From Microglena sp. YARC (Eukaryota > Chlorophyta > Chlorophyceae > Chlamydomonadales > Chlamydomonadaceae): 64,000 nt of DNA. A model generated the notes under the pieces. That model was not told the DNA's origin. It did not search any database and was given only the letters and a program-made list of their open reading frames with translations. The stretch spans positions 93,386,668-93,450,667 of the forward strand of contig CM039463.1 of the NCBI GenBank assembly GCA_022414725.1, read 5' to 3'. Position numbers and translations under genes: made by a program. Positions 1-11,445 of the stretch are shown here, piece by piece. The stretch's first letter is position 1, and every line of letters starts with the position of its first letter.

Positions 1-101
1 TACCATGTGCTGCAGTCTGTTGATGTGCTTGAGGATGGGTCCACAGACTGAGGAAGGACTGCTGTGCATCTGTCTGCTGGGGAATTTGTGCTGCTCAGAT
101 G

Positions 102-674
102 CTAGCAGGGTAGGGGTAACTGGGTGGTGAACTGGCGGATGAGGTTGGGGACAGGCTGTCTTGGTCTGATGCTAAAGGCTCTAAGGGAGGAAGGAGAGTT
201 GTTGAGGGTGGTCAGCAGAGTTCCAAACCTGGTTCTGGAGAGGCCAGAGTTGTTAAGGAAGTGGACTGGGTAGGTGTTCATGTTGACATGAGTGAGGGGC
301 TGATCAGGGGAGGGGGAAGTAGCTGAGGGAATCCACTGGTCAAATCTGAGGGCTTGTGAAAGCTCAGACTGGGTGCAGGAGCCTTGTCCATCTATAGGGC
401 AGGGGACATCTTCATATGCAGTCCTGGCTTGGTCTAGCATGAGGTCCATCTCTATTCTGGCTTGTGCTTCTGTCAGGTTACAGAGGTCATCAAAGGGAAC
501 AGTGGGAAGTTGCTGGACATAGGTGGTAGAGTAGGCAGGATCTGGGATGAAGTCGTGTGAGGACGTTGTGTAGAGATCGTCTTGATGTGGCTGCTGGTGT
601 GATGTGAATTCTCCCCCATTGTCTGACTGGAGCAGGGATGGTGGACAGACATGTTCAAGGTCAGGCAAGTCATC
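102..674 (-). pseudogene. C-terminal open frame of element 1
   Basis: Open frame of 188 codons, shifted relative to the upstream polyprotein at the A9 run 675-683. Near its start (606-632) it reads LQSDNGGEFTS, which matches the second catalytic Asp motif of copia integrases. No HTPQQNG-like motif follows, and no HRRLGH zinc-finger motif precedes it. It may be a remnant of integrase after internal deletion or a chance match. The remainder is not recognised. Confidence 0.4.
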
Positions 675-683
675 AAAAAAAAA

Positions 684-2669
684 TCATCATTGCCAATGGC
701 CAGTTCTGGGAGTCTACCAGAGCTGTTGTCATTGCTGGCAGCAGGACAGAGAGGGGGAATGGAGTAGCTGCCGGCAAAGTCATCATTGTACTGCACGGCA
801 GATTGGGTGATCATCATGAGGGCCACAGGGGAGGGAGGGCATGGGGGAAGGCAGGTAGATGAGGGAGTGGAGATAGGGAGGGGGGGAGGGGATGAAGGGG
901 TCTTAGGAGATCTAGTGAAGTAGAGACCATGCCTTTGGGGGCAGGAGAGGAGCATCTTGGACCCATTAATGGAAGGTATGGAGATAGTAGCAGCAGCACT
1001 GGACATGTGAACTTGGAGATTTGGAGAGAGCCTGTGTGCTGCATTCATGCTGTTGATGTTGGCTGTTGTCATGGGAGGAGCAAGTAGAACATCGTTGAGG
1101 ATGATCAGGGAGCCTCAATGACCTTTGATGTGAGCTTTTCCCTTCTGGAGGCAGAGGAGAGGAGGTGCTCCAAGATCAGCTAATTGCAGGCTAACAAGCT
1201 GGGGGAGATCCTGAATGTCATACAAGTTGGAGGGGTTACTGGTGCAGTGGGAATGGGCTGCACAGTCTAAGAGCCATTCTCTCTGGAGGGCTGTCTGGTA
1301 GGAATCATCAGTGTCACTGTCATCAGCAGTGGCACTGTCAGCATGGCCCTCATAGTTATCACAGTCATCATCATCATCAGCATCACTGCCATCATCACTT
1401 GAGATAAGTTCTGGCATGGCATCATAGGAGGTACTGTCATCCAACTCTATTAGGCAGGCATCTTCATCACTCATGTGGCCAAAGAAAGCATTGTCATCCA
1501 AAGAAGCAGGCAGGGACAGGGATGTGGACTTGTCTCTTGGTGAATCAGCATAGTGAAGTGGCTGGGAGCCATCAATCATTGCCAGAGCCATGAAGTTATG
1601 CTCCTCCCCATTGTCCGTGGTAGACTGGGAAGTGGAGCATTCACCATCAGCAACATGTGCATGTCTGCTCTTGTCACGACGGCTGTATCTCTTGGGATCC
1701 TTGCTGGAGCTTCTGGTGTCCCTTTTAGGAGACTTGGATTTGCTGGAGGACCTCTTTGCTTGACCATGTGTAGGGAGTGATGGAGAGCCTCGGTCAGCAC
1801 TTGTAGATGCAGGTCTGTGTGCCAAGTTAGTGTCATCACTTGTGCAGTTAGTGGAGTTGTGACCAAATCCACCACAGTTCCAGCAGGTCATCATTGTGGC
1901 TGGGACGCGGTCCCTCCTTGCTCTACCTCTGTAGGTAGCAGCTGCCAGGTGATCACTTTCTTCAGGGGAGATGAAAGAGTCAGAAATCTGGTTAGAGACC
2001 TGGTACCTGACGATCTGAGTTTGGAAGGATGCAAAATCAGGACAGACAGAGGTGTGGAAGGAGGATCTGAATCCACTGTACTCCGGGCGGGTTGACAGTC
2101 CTTGCACAATAATGCTGAGGAAGGCAGGAATGGAAGTGTTGCTGACTCCATTGACTTGGGGGAGCGAGGAGTATAACTCATAGCTCCTTGAGAGATAGAC
2201 CCGCAGGGACTCAAAGGATGTCATGCTGAGGTTGTACATGGATCTCACAGAACCTGTCTCCACATCAGAGTTGCGCTCTCCGTAGGTAGCCTTCATGAAC
2301 CTGAAGGCTTTGGCAGCAACGTCAGTGTGTGCAATGATAGCCTGTTGGATGGGGGTCTGAGCAGTGCCTGAGGATTTCATTGAAAGCTGTAGCTACAGCA
2401 TTCTTCACGACTGTGATGCGGTTGGGAACAGCACGAGCCGCAATAATTGCATTAGCATGGTCAATGTTCGGGTAAGCATTCTCACCCATGGGGTACTCGT
2501 CACCTGTTGCTGGTTCCCCATTGGGAGGGAGGGGCAGCGCGGCATCAATGGCAACTCCAATGCATCCCTGGAAGGATCTGAGATGGCGGAGCATGAATGG
2601 GCCCAACTTGTGCCAGGGGACTGCGGGGCCTCAATCGAAGATGAAGGCTGGTTGCTTAGTCGTTGCCAT
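684..2669 (-). pseudogene. gag/protease-like polyprotein of element 1, broken
   Basis: The start at 2669 (minus) is chosen because the following protein aligns with the gag start of the element at 53154. Both share a spaced pattern ending in an AHT..AAKA motif followed by an aromatic-rich helix. The reading frame changes between 2380 and 2322. The long frame (2380 to 1115) has a CX2CX4HX4C zinc knuckle (CWNCGGFGHNSTNC) near 1890, a Ser/Lys/Arg-rich tract, an acidic Asp-rich tract, then a WLLDCAAHSH segment where copia proteases have D-S/T-G-A. After the TGA at 1115 the same frame continues with an LNDVLLAP motif and HGLYF, typical of the region just before copia integrase. Three or more lesions make it non-coding now. 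Confidence 0.7.
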
Positions 2670-3252
2670 GTTGTCTGTCGCGGCGCTGGGGTCTTGGGGT
2701 CTTGGGGGTCTTGTCCGCTTTCACAGCGAGTTAATAAACCGGCCTGTGGGTAATTCGGATGTGAAGCTTGTCGGTCTTCAGTCTTGGTCGTGTGTTTCGG
2801 AGGGAGGGGGGAGGGTGTGTTGACAGCGAAGGGGGATCCGAAGGGATCCATGTGTTCTGAAATGGTGTTAGTGCGTAGCAGGGGGGGGGGGGGGGGGGAC
2901 GATGGTGTGCAGGGCTGAACTCCGTGGCACAAGAATCACAGAGGATTGTTCAACGCTGTGTGTGATCTAATGAGTAGTACAACTCACGTCTGGGATCTAC
3001 TGAGACTTCTGGACTGCGTCTATGGGCGTCTTGAACGCAAAGTAGAGACAACAACTGTTGTGTGGGCAGTAGGCGAGGCAGCGCAGGAGTAGATTCCACA
3101 CGACGAAGCGTAGGCAATCCAGGGCCAGAAGCAATACTCAAGCCGTCGAGCAAGTCAGAGGGAAAACTATCACCTTGTGCAGGGCTGAATCTCCGTGGCA
3201 GAGGCGCAGTAGCGTCGTCTTCGGGGCAGCGGTCGGGCCGATAACCTTTAAA

Positions 3253-3467
3253 TGCTTTAGTTGTTACACGTTAGTTAACTGAAGAGAAGATGTTCAAGAG
3301 CGCAACGAGTGCGACTATATAGAAGACGGGAGTCTGCAGGGAGATCTTGCAGACCCGTGCAGGCCATAGCTAGCCTATGGCCTGGCGGCAGGCAACTCGG
3401 GACCTGGGGGCACCAGGACCCGGTATGCATTATGCCGACTCAGTGTCTGACGTATCGGACAATAACA
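3253..3467 (-). repeat. Putative 5' LTR of element 1
   Basis: On the minus strand this begins TGTTATTGTCCG and ends AAAGCA. The LTR of the intact element at 53154 begins TGTTATAGACCG and ends AAAGC(A). An ACTATATAG stretch near 3313 (plus strand) could be a promoter TATA. The matching 3' LTR would lie outside the window, so the ends rest on comparison with the second element only. Confidence 0.5.
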
Positions 3468-4700
3468 AAAAGTAATAAGGCAATTGTTATATTTCACACC
3501 CCTAGCATGTTGATTAAATAAGAATACTATGCCATGACATTTGCCTATGGCTCATGTACTGGTTTTGTAGGGATCTGGTTGAACGCACATGTATGCTTTC
3601 TTTTAGCTAGGGAGGCCCTTCAACTTTCCCGCCATTTCAATGTGGCATAAAAGTTGTTTCCCAAACCTTTTTTTGCATACTTCTGCAAGGTTTGTTTTAC
3701 CCACCCCTTTAGTTCCAAAGTATGTTGCTATGGAAGGCCTTTATGGTCCGAGGTTCACAAATTTGAAGAGGTTGGCCCTGCAGATATGCAGAAAGCATCT
3801 ACCCCCTCGCTCACACACACACTTAGTGACCAGACACACACAATGACACCACCAACCAGGAAGTGGTAAGGCACAGCTGAGCAACACACGAGAGAACAAG
3901 CTAGCCCCACCTAACATGAAAAAATAGTGACCAAGAAAAACAAAACAGATCCTGTATTTCCCCCAGATTTAAACGTTGTCAACATTAAAAACTAATACCA
4001 CCCCTAGTTTACAGCTCACTCACGTTCATGCCAGCACCCAACCACCCAAGCTAGATATAGGGTTCCCCCATCCAGACCCGGAAGCTAAGAGTGGGGTGTA
4101 AGTGACTTGGAGATGGGAGCAGTCCAAGCCCATAAATAGTGGCTGGTTACTTTTGAACACCCCTAAAACCAACCAGCGGCGCCGAGGATTCAGTTCGAAT
4201 GGCGTTGCCACGCCTACAAAAGAGTAGGCGCACTTGCGTTTGTCGTCTCAAACGCAGATCTGGACTGCTGGACGGTCCATAACGTTCCCAACATAATATT
4301 TGCTTACGAAACGTATATTTCGGCTCATGAAACGTTGATTTTTAATACTGTTCCGCCCTGGTTCCGCCCAAAACGTAGATTTTGATGTGCCCTGTAACAA
4401 CCCCATGTCGGTCCGTGTCCCACATACCTCAGGAAACCAGGGACCGGAAGTAGGTTGCCCCCAGAGAGAGTTGCTCTGGTTGCCCCCTTCAAGTACACGT
4501 AGTGCAACTAGCATGGGCATGCTAGATATCCGTTGGGCGCTAATTATAACCCGCTGCTGTCTTTTGCCGAAATCCGCATCTGCGCATGCACCCTCAGAGC
4601 AGAGCCTCAGAGATGCGACCTTCTTAACGTTTTCCCTCAGAGTCACCAACTTATCATAACTGAACGAGAGTCAGTTGCTCTAGCGTTTTAGCTGTAGAGG
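3468..4700. other. Spacer between element 1 and PDK
   Basis: No gene recognised. A short CA-rich stretch lies near 3810-3842. The PDK promoter should lie in the last few hundred bases; no clear TATA box is seen. Confidence 0.5.
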
Positions 4701-4837
4701 ATGTTTACAAAGATGCTGGCCAATCCTGCTGCTGCCCATGCCTTCACGGCGAGTTGCTTCCAGTTCGCCCGGAGCATGACTCTCTCAGCGAGGACAACGG
4801 TGCAGAAGGGCAGCCGGCTAATCGATCATTGGGAACG
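4701..4837 (+). CDS. PDK: PDK exon 1 (presequence)
   Basis: ATG at 4701 follows GCTGTAGAGG. The frame runs 45 codons and ends in phase 2 before donor GTAACT. Without splicing it meets a TAA at 4839-4841 that overlaps the donor. The intron to exon 2 is only 76 bp and ends TTTCAG. Confidence 0.8.
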
Positions 4838-7400
4838 GTAACTATTCAAAATGCGCACCGGCAGTTTTATCCCAGAGTCGTTGATGCTGATTCAGCTTTT
4901 TGTCCGGTTTCAGGCCCGTCGTTGAGGATATCTTCGCGCACGCCATGAAGAAGCAGACAGGGGTGGGGCTGAAATATATGCTGGACTTCGGAGCAAATCC
5001 TTTCGAGCGACAGCTGGTTCTGTCCGCCCAATTTTTGCACAAAGAGCTGCCTGTCCGATTGGCACACAGGGTGGCAGAATTGGAAAACCTGCCTTACGGT
5101 CTGTCAGCTAAGTCCAACATCTTGAAGGTAGGAAGCTCTGGACTAAGCTCATGATGCAATCTAGGAATGAAGTCACATCATGCAACATGAAAAACCCTTC
5201 ATATGCAACAATGATCATGAACCCTAGTTATCACGGGGGTCCTTTCATTAGATGTCCCAATTTCAACGATTTCCCATCATGCAAATGCACTATCATCAAG
5301 GCTAACAAAAGTCTCAGCATAAGGCTCATCAAGTCCCCTGTGCTCACACGGGTTTCTGACGCATGCATTTCTCACCGGTTTTAGGGTATTTGTTGTGGGC
5401 ATTTTTGGGAGAAACAGAGGTCTCGCTTATCTGGCGCTTTATCCTAGGACCCTGTTGACTTGAGTGTAATGAGATGATAAAAAAAGATTAAAATGTCGTA
5501 GTATCCAGGGTAATTCAAAGCGCGCGCTTTTGAGTTCTGACTTTTTGACCCCCTCTGCGCTTTAAGCGCAGTTTTTTGCAACCCCTTGTGGGCGCTGCAA
5601 GCAATTTTTGCGCTTTTTGCACTACAAAGCGCAGTTTTTTGTTTTCAATTGCGCTAAACCGCTGGCCAATTTGGCCATTTGAAGTACTCCGGTAGTATCT
5701 GGTGCATTTACCGGACAACTCATTAACTGGACAACTCATGGTTCTCGTTTGTCCAGACCCATCCAGTAAACTCTGAATAACTCGTTAACTCTGGCCCGTT
5801 ACCTACCACCAGACGGGGTTCCCTTAATACCACACCCCACCAGGCGCTATCATTGCAATAACTCTGGACAACTTCTGCCACAGAGAAGTTCATTTGATCA
5901 TTTCACAGTGGTCACGCTCACTGTCTCTTCTGTGCGATGCAGAATAAATAAATAATCCAGTATGGATGTTTTAAGATCAATCCATCATGATACTTATCAT
6001 ATCTTGTCATATCATGTCATATCATATCATATCATATCATATCATATCATATCATATCATATCATATCATATCATATCATATCATGCCGAGTCATATGGT
6101 ATCATGCCATAGTATAGCATAGCATGATATTTTTCTTATCTTGTCACGCCATAGCCTAGCTAGGGGTCCCACTTGATTGAAGCTGCCTCATACTTGGCAA
6201 GTGGACTTAGCACAATATTTATCCTATCATGTCATATCATGTCATGTCATGTCATGTCATATCATGTCCTATCATGTCATATCATTAGGGAACGGCAATA
6301 TGTTATCATATGAGATTATGTCATTATATGATATCATATGATGCCGGCAGTCTGACTAGACTAAAGTTACCATTTATATGTAATATCATATGATGCAATT
6401 TGTATGAAATCGTATGATATCATTCTCACCTTTGGTCAGCATCATATGATATGCCGGTCCCTGCATATCATATCATAGCATAGCATAGCATAGCACAGCA
6501 TAGCATGTCACAGCATAGTGTATCACAGCATAGCATATCACAGCATAGCATATATCAGCATAGCATATCACAGCATAGCATAGCATAGCATGGCATAGCA
6601 TAATATTTATGTTAGCATAGCATAGCATAGCATAGCATAGCATAGCATAGCATAGCATAGCATAGCACAGCACAGCATAGCGTATCACAGCATAGCATAG
6701 CATTGCATAATATTTATCTTAGCATACCATAGCATAGCATGGCTTATCACAGCATAGAATAGCATAACATCTATCTTAGCATAGTATTTCATTTCATAGC
6801 ATAGCATAACATGATATTTATCTTAGCATGTCATAGCATATCATAGCACATCATATCACAGCATAGCATAACATGATATTTATCTTATCATAGCATTGCA
6901 TAGCATAGTATAGTATAGCACAGCATAGAATAACATGATATTTATCGTATCATGCCATAGCATAGCATAGCATGATATGTATCTTAGCATAGCATAGCAT
7001 AGCATAGCATAGCATAGCATAGCATAGCATAGCACAGCATAGCATAGCATAGCATAGCATGATGTGTATCTTATGATAGCATAGCATATTATATCACATC
7101 ATATCACAGCATACCATAGCATGCTATTTATCTTAGCATAGCATAGCATAGCATAACATGTATTGTTCAATTATCTTCACAGTACAAGGACAGAGAGTCA
7201 AGATATCTTTATCTCCACAACCACAGCTTTTGGCGAAGCCCCCCCTTCTTGGGGGCAGGAGCCCCCAGAGTGAACCTGTTGTCCGTTTGTTCAGGTTCAA
7301 GCCTAGTATGTAGAGTAATTCAAGGATTCAAGCATCACTTGCCCCAAATCTGAATAAATGCTGCACAATGCAAAATTCTGCTCTGAGCAATGCTGCCCCT

Positions 7401-7445
<45 letters not shown>

Positions 7446-10400
7446 ACCATCACCACCATCACCACCTCCATCACCACCACCACCTCCATCACCACCATCA
7501 CCACCACCATCACCACCACCACCACCACCATCATCACCACCGCTGCTACCACCACCATCACCACCACCATCACCACCACCACCACCATCACCACCACCAC
7601 AATCATCACCACCACCATAACCACCACCATCATCAATCCCACCCAGGTCCGAGACTGGTACGTAGAGTCCTTCAAGGATTTGAGGACCTTCCCCGCTATT
7701 AAAGATGCAGCAGACGAACTCAAGTTCACAGAGATATTGCGTGGCATCTATCGCCGTCACGCTAACGTTGTACCGGTACGTTCACTGCTAATTAAGTTGC
7801 TGGTGGTTGGTAGGTGGGTGGTGGTGGTGGTGGAGGGGTGGGGGTATTCTGCACACTTTATTTGGCTTATAAGCGTGCATTCTGGGTGGGAACAGTGCCA
7901 TAGGGGTGCAGAACAGGGTGCTGAAGAACCCCCAGAGTCAGAAATAATCAAATAGAACAGCATCATCACCTTAATCACACTAACGTTGTGTCGGTACGTT
8001 TTGACAGGCTTCACATGAAGTGAGGACCAATCAAATAGAACAGCATCCTACCACTTTGTCACACTAACATTAGTTGTACCCGATGCCCTTTCCCCGTTGC
8101 CCTTACCTCCCAGCTCATGGCCAAGGGTATCTCCGAGCTGAGACGCGAGTTGACCGAGCAAACCCATCCCCGATCACTGCCCCCAAGCCCAACCCAAACC
8201 CAAACCACGACCTCTGGACCCCAACCCAAAGCCCAACCTCCCCCAACCCAATGCCCATCCTCCCCTAACCCCAACCTGAACCCGTTGCCCTTACCTTCCA
8301 GCTCATGGCCAAGGGTATCTCCGAGCTGAGACGCGAGCTGAACGAGCAATCCCATCCCCAATCACTGCCCCCAAGCCCAAGCCCAACCCGAACCACAACC
8401 TCTGGACCCCAACCCAAAGCCCAACCTCCTATAACCACAACCTTCGGTCCCAAGGCCCAACCTCCCCCAACCCAAAGCCCAACCTCCCCTAACCCCAACC
8501 TGAACCCGTTGACCTTACCTCCCAGCTCATGGCCAAGGGTATCTCCGAGCTGAGACGGGAGTTGACTGAGCAAGCTCTCTTGAGAGAGATGCCAGAAATC
8601 CACCAGTTTCTAGATGGCTTCTACCTCAGCCGCATAGGTATCCGTATTCTTATTGGTAAGTGCACAGGCTGATAGGCATTCGTATTTTAATTGATATCCG
8701 TATTCTTATTGGTAAGTGCACAGGCTGATAGGCATTCGTATTTTAATTGATATCCGCATTCTTATTGGTAAGTGCACAGGCTGATAGGCATTCGTATTTT
8801 AAGTGATATCCGTATTCTTATTGGTAAGTGCACAGGCTGATAGGCATTCGTATTTTAATTGATATCCGTATTCTTATTGGTAAGTGCACAGGCTGGCCTC
8901 CTCATTCCCCTGCTCCCTCATCCTGGTGCAGAATTCACCAGTTTCTAGATGGCTTCTACCTCAGCCACATTGATATCTGTCTTCTTATTGGTGAGCGCAC
9001 AGGCTGGCCTCTGCAATCCCATGCGCCCTCATGCTGGCGCCAGTAATCCACCGGTTCCTAGATAGCTTCTACCTCAGCCACATAGACATCCGTGTTCTTA
9101 TTGCTAGTGCTCAGTGTGTTCATGTTGCTAGTCTCTGTGCTCTGCCATGCCATGCTGTGCTGTTCTGTGCTGTGCATGTATTGCTGTGCAGTGCTGCATA
9201 CCCACATGCCCCATATTGGTACTACTAGCTGGTACTGTTAGTTGGTACTGTTAGTTGTCACTGACAGCTGTTACTGTCAGTTATTGCTGTTAGTTATCAG
9301 GTTTCAAATCTGCCAGGTTTCAAATCTGCCAGGTTTCAAATCTACCAGGTTTCAGATCTACCAGGTTTCAAAACTGCCAGGTTTCAGATCTACCAGGTTT
9401 CAAAACTACCAGGTTTCAAAAAGTGCCAGGTTTCGAAAAGTGCCAGGTTTCAAAAACGATGCGCCAACCCAAATCAGATGTGACACCCAAAAGGTGATTT
9501 ACGTATTTGCCATGCCAATATTTGAAACTATTGTATTGCCATGTCACTGTATTGACTTGCCATGCCATTGTATTACCATGCCCCTATTTGAAGCTATTGT
9601 ATTGCCATGCCACTATTTGAAGCTTTTGTATTGCAATATCACTGTATTGCCTTGCCATGCCATTGTATTACCATGCCGCTATTTGAAGCTATTGTATTGC
9701 CATGCCACTATTTGAAGCTTTTGTATTGCAATATCACTGTATTGCCTTGCCATGCCATTGTATTACCATGCCGCTATTTGAAGCTATTGTATTGCCATGC
9801 CACTATTTGAAGCTATTGTATTGCCATGTCTGTATTGCCTTGCCATGCCATTGTATTACCATGCCGCTATTTGAAGCTATTGTATTGCCATGCCACTATT
9901 TGAAGCTTTTGTATTGCAGTATCACTGTATTGCCTTGCCATGCCATTGTATTACCATGCCGCTATTTGAAGCTATTGTATTGCCATGCCACTATTTGAAG
10001 CTTTTGTATTGCAATATCACTGTATTGCCTTGCCATTCCATTGTATTGCCATGCCACTATTTGAAGCTATTGTATTGCCATGTCGCTGTATTGCCTTGCC
10101 ATGCCATTGTATTGCCATGCCACTATTTGAAGTTATTGCACTGCTATGTCACTGTATTGCCTTGCCATGCCACTATTTGAAGCTCTGCGTAGGGCAACTC
10201 ATTGCATTGCATGAGCCCTCCAAGAGAAATCACATTGGGCTCATCTGCTCGCCATTATTATTGTTAGTTGTTACTGTTCCTGGCTATCACGGTTGGGCAA
10301 GTCCCTTTAGTCTATTTTGCCTACCCCTGGACTGTAACATACATGCATACATACTGTTAGGTCTCACAACCGATGTGCCACCCAAAGATGATTTACTGAT

Positions 10401-11414
10401 TTGCCATGCCACTGATTACAACTCTCCACCACCACCACCACCACCACCACCACGTGCCACACTTCACACGTATAACTCTCCACCACCACCACCACCACCA
10501 CCACCACGTGCCACACTTCACACGTATAACTCTCCACCACCACCACCACCACCACCACCACCACGTGCCACACTTCACACGTATAACTCTCCACCACCAC
10601 CACCACCACGTGCCACACTTCACACGTATAACTCTCCACCACCACCACCACCACCACGTGCCACACTTCACACGTATAACTCTCCACCACCACCACCACC
10701 ACCACCACGTGCCACACTTCACACGTATAACTCTCCACCCACCACCACCACCACGTGCTACACTTCACACGTATAACTCTCCACCACCACCACCACCACC
10801 ACCACGTGCCACACTTCACACGTATAACTCTCCACCACCACCACCACCACCACCATGTGCCACACTTCACACGTATAACTCTCCACCACCACCACCACCA
10901 CCACGTGCCACACTTCACACGTATAACTCTCCACCACCACGACCACCACCACCACCATGTGTAGGGCAACACATTGCACTGCATGAGCCCTCTAAGAGCA
11001 ATCACATTGGGCTCATATGTACCAAGTGTTCGCCAGTCCAAGTGGCGCAAGACTCGATAAATGATGCGCGCTCAATATGCATGAGAGAGTATGGCAGCTC
11101 GCCAGAGGTATGGGTAGGGGGTGTGGGTAGGGGGTTGTGTGGGAGGGGGGGGGGGGGGGGGGGGGGGGGGGATTATGTGGTTGTGTGTGGGTGTAAGGAG
11201 TAGGCTGCATGGGTGGGGGTGGGGTGGGGGAGGAGAGGAGGGCAGAGGGTAGGCTGTGTGGGAAGGGGGGTAGAGAGTATAGCAGCTCACCAGAGGTAGG
11301 GGTTGTGTGTGTGTGTGGAGGGGGGGGGCTGTGTGGGAGGAGGTGTAGGGAGTAGGCTGCGTGGGCGGGTGGGCGGGTGGGGTGGGGGGTGGGGGGTGGG
11401 GGGAGTGTGTGTGT

Positions 11415-11445
<31 letters not shown>

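Larger units (their letters stand above)
1..3467 (-). mobile_element. Decayed copia-like LTR retroelement (element 1), cut by window edge
   Basis: Reads on the minus strand from a putative 5' LTR (3253-3467) through a leader, a gag-like region with one zinc knuckle, a protease-like region and a proline-rich segment, then leaves the window at base 1. Right after the LTR the minus strand has a TTATCGGCC motif, placed like the TTATCGC motif after the 5' LTR of the element at 53154-57968; both may be internal-tRNA primer sites (inference). The coding part is broken by in-frame TGA codons at 2631-2633 and 1115-1117, a frame change near 2322-2380, and a shift at a run of nine A (675-683). No reverse transcriptase is visible. 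It may continue outside the window. Confidence 0.75.

Noticed and set aside
5515..5739. 74-codon minus-strand frame repeated at 22271 and 63053
   Set aside because: Conserved only because it lies in MITE M1.
10364..11203. Long Trp/Val, His and Pro frames
   Set aside because: (CCA)n array with a fixed spacer; not protein-like and inside an intron.
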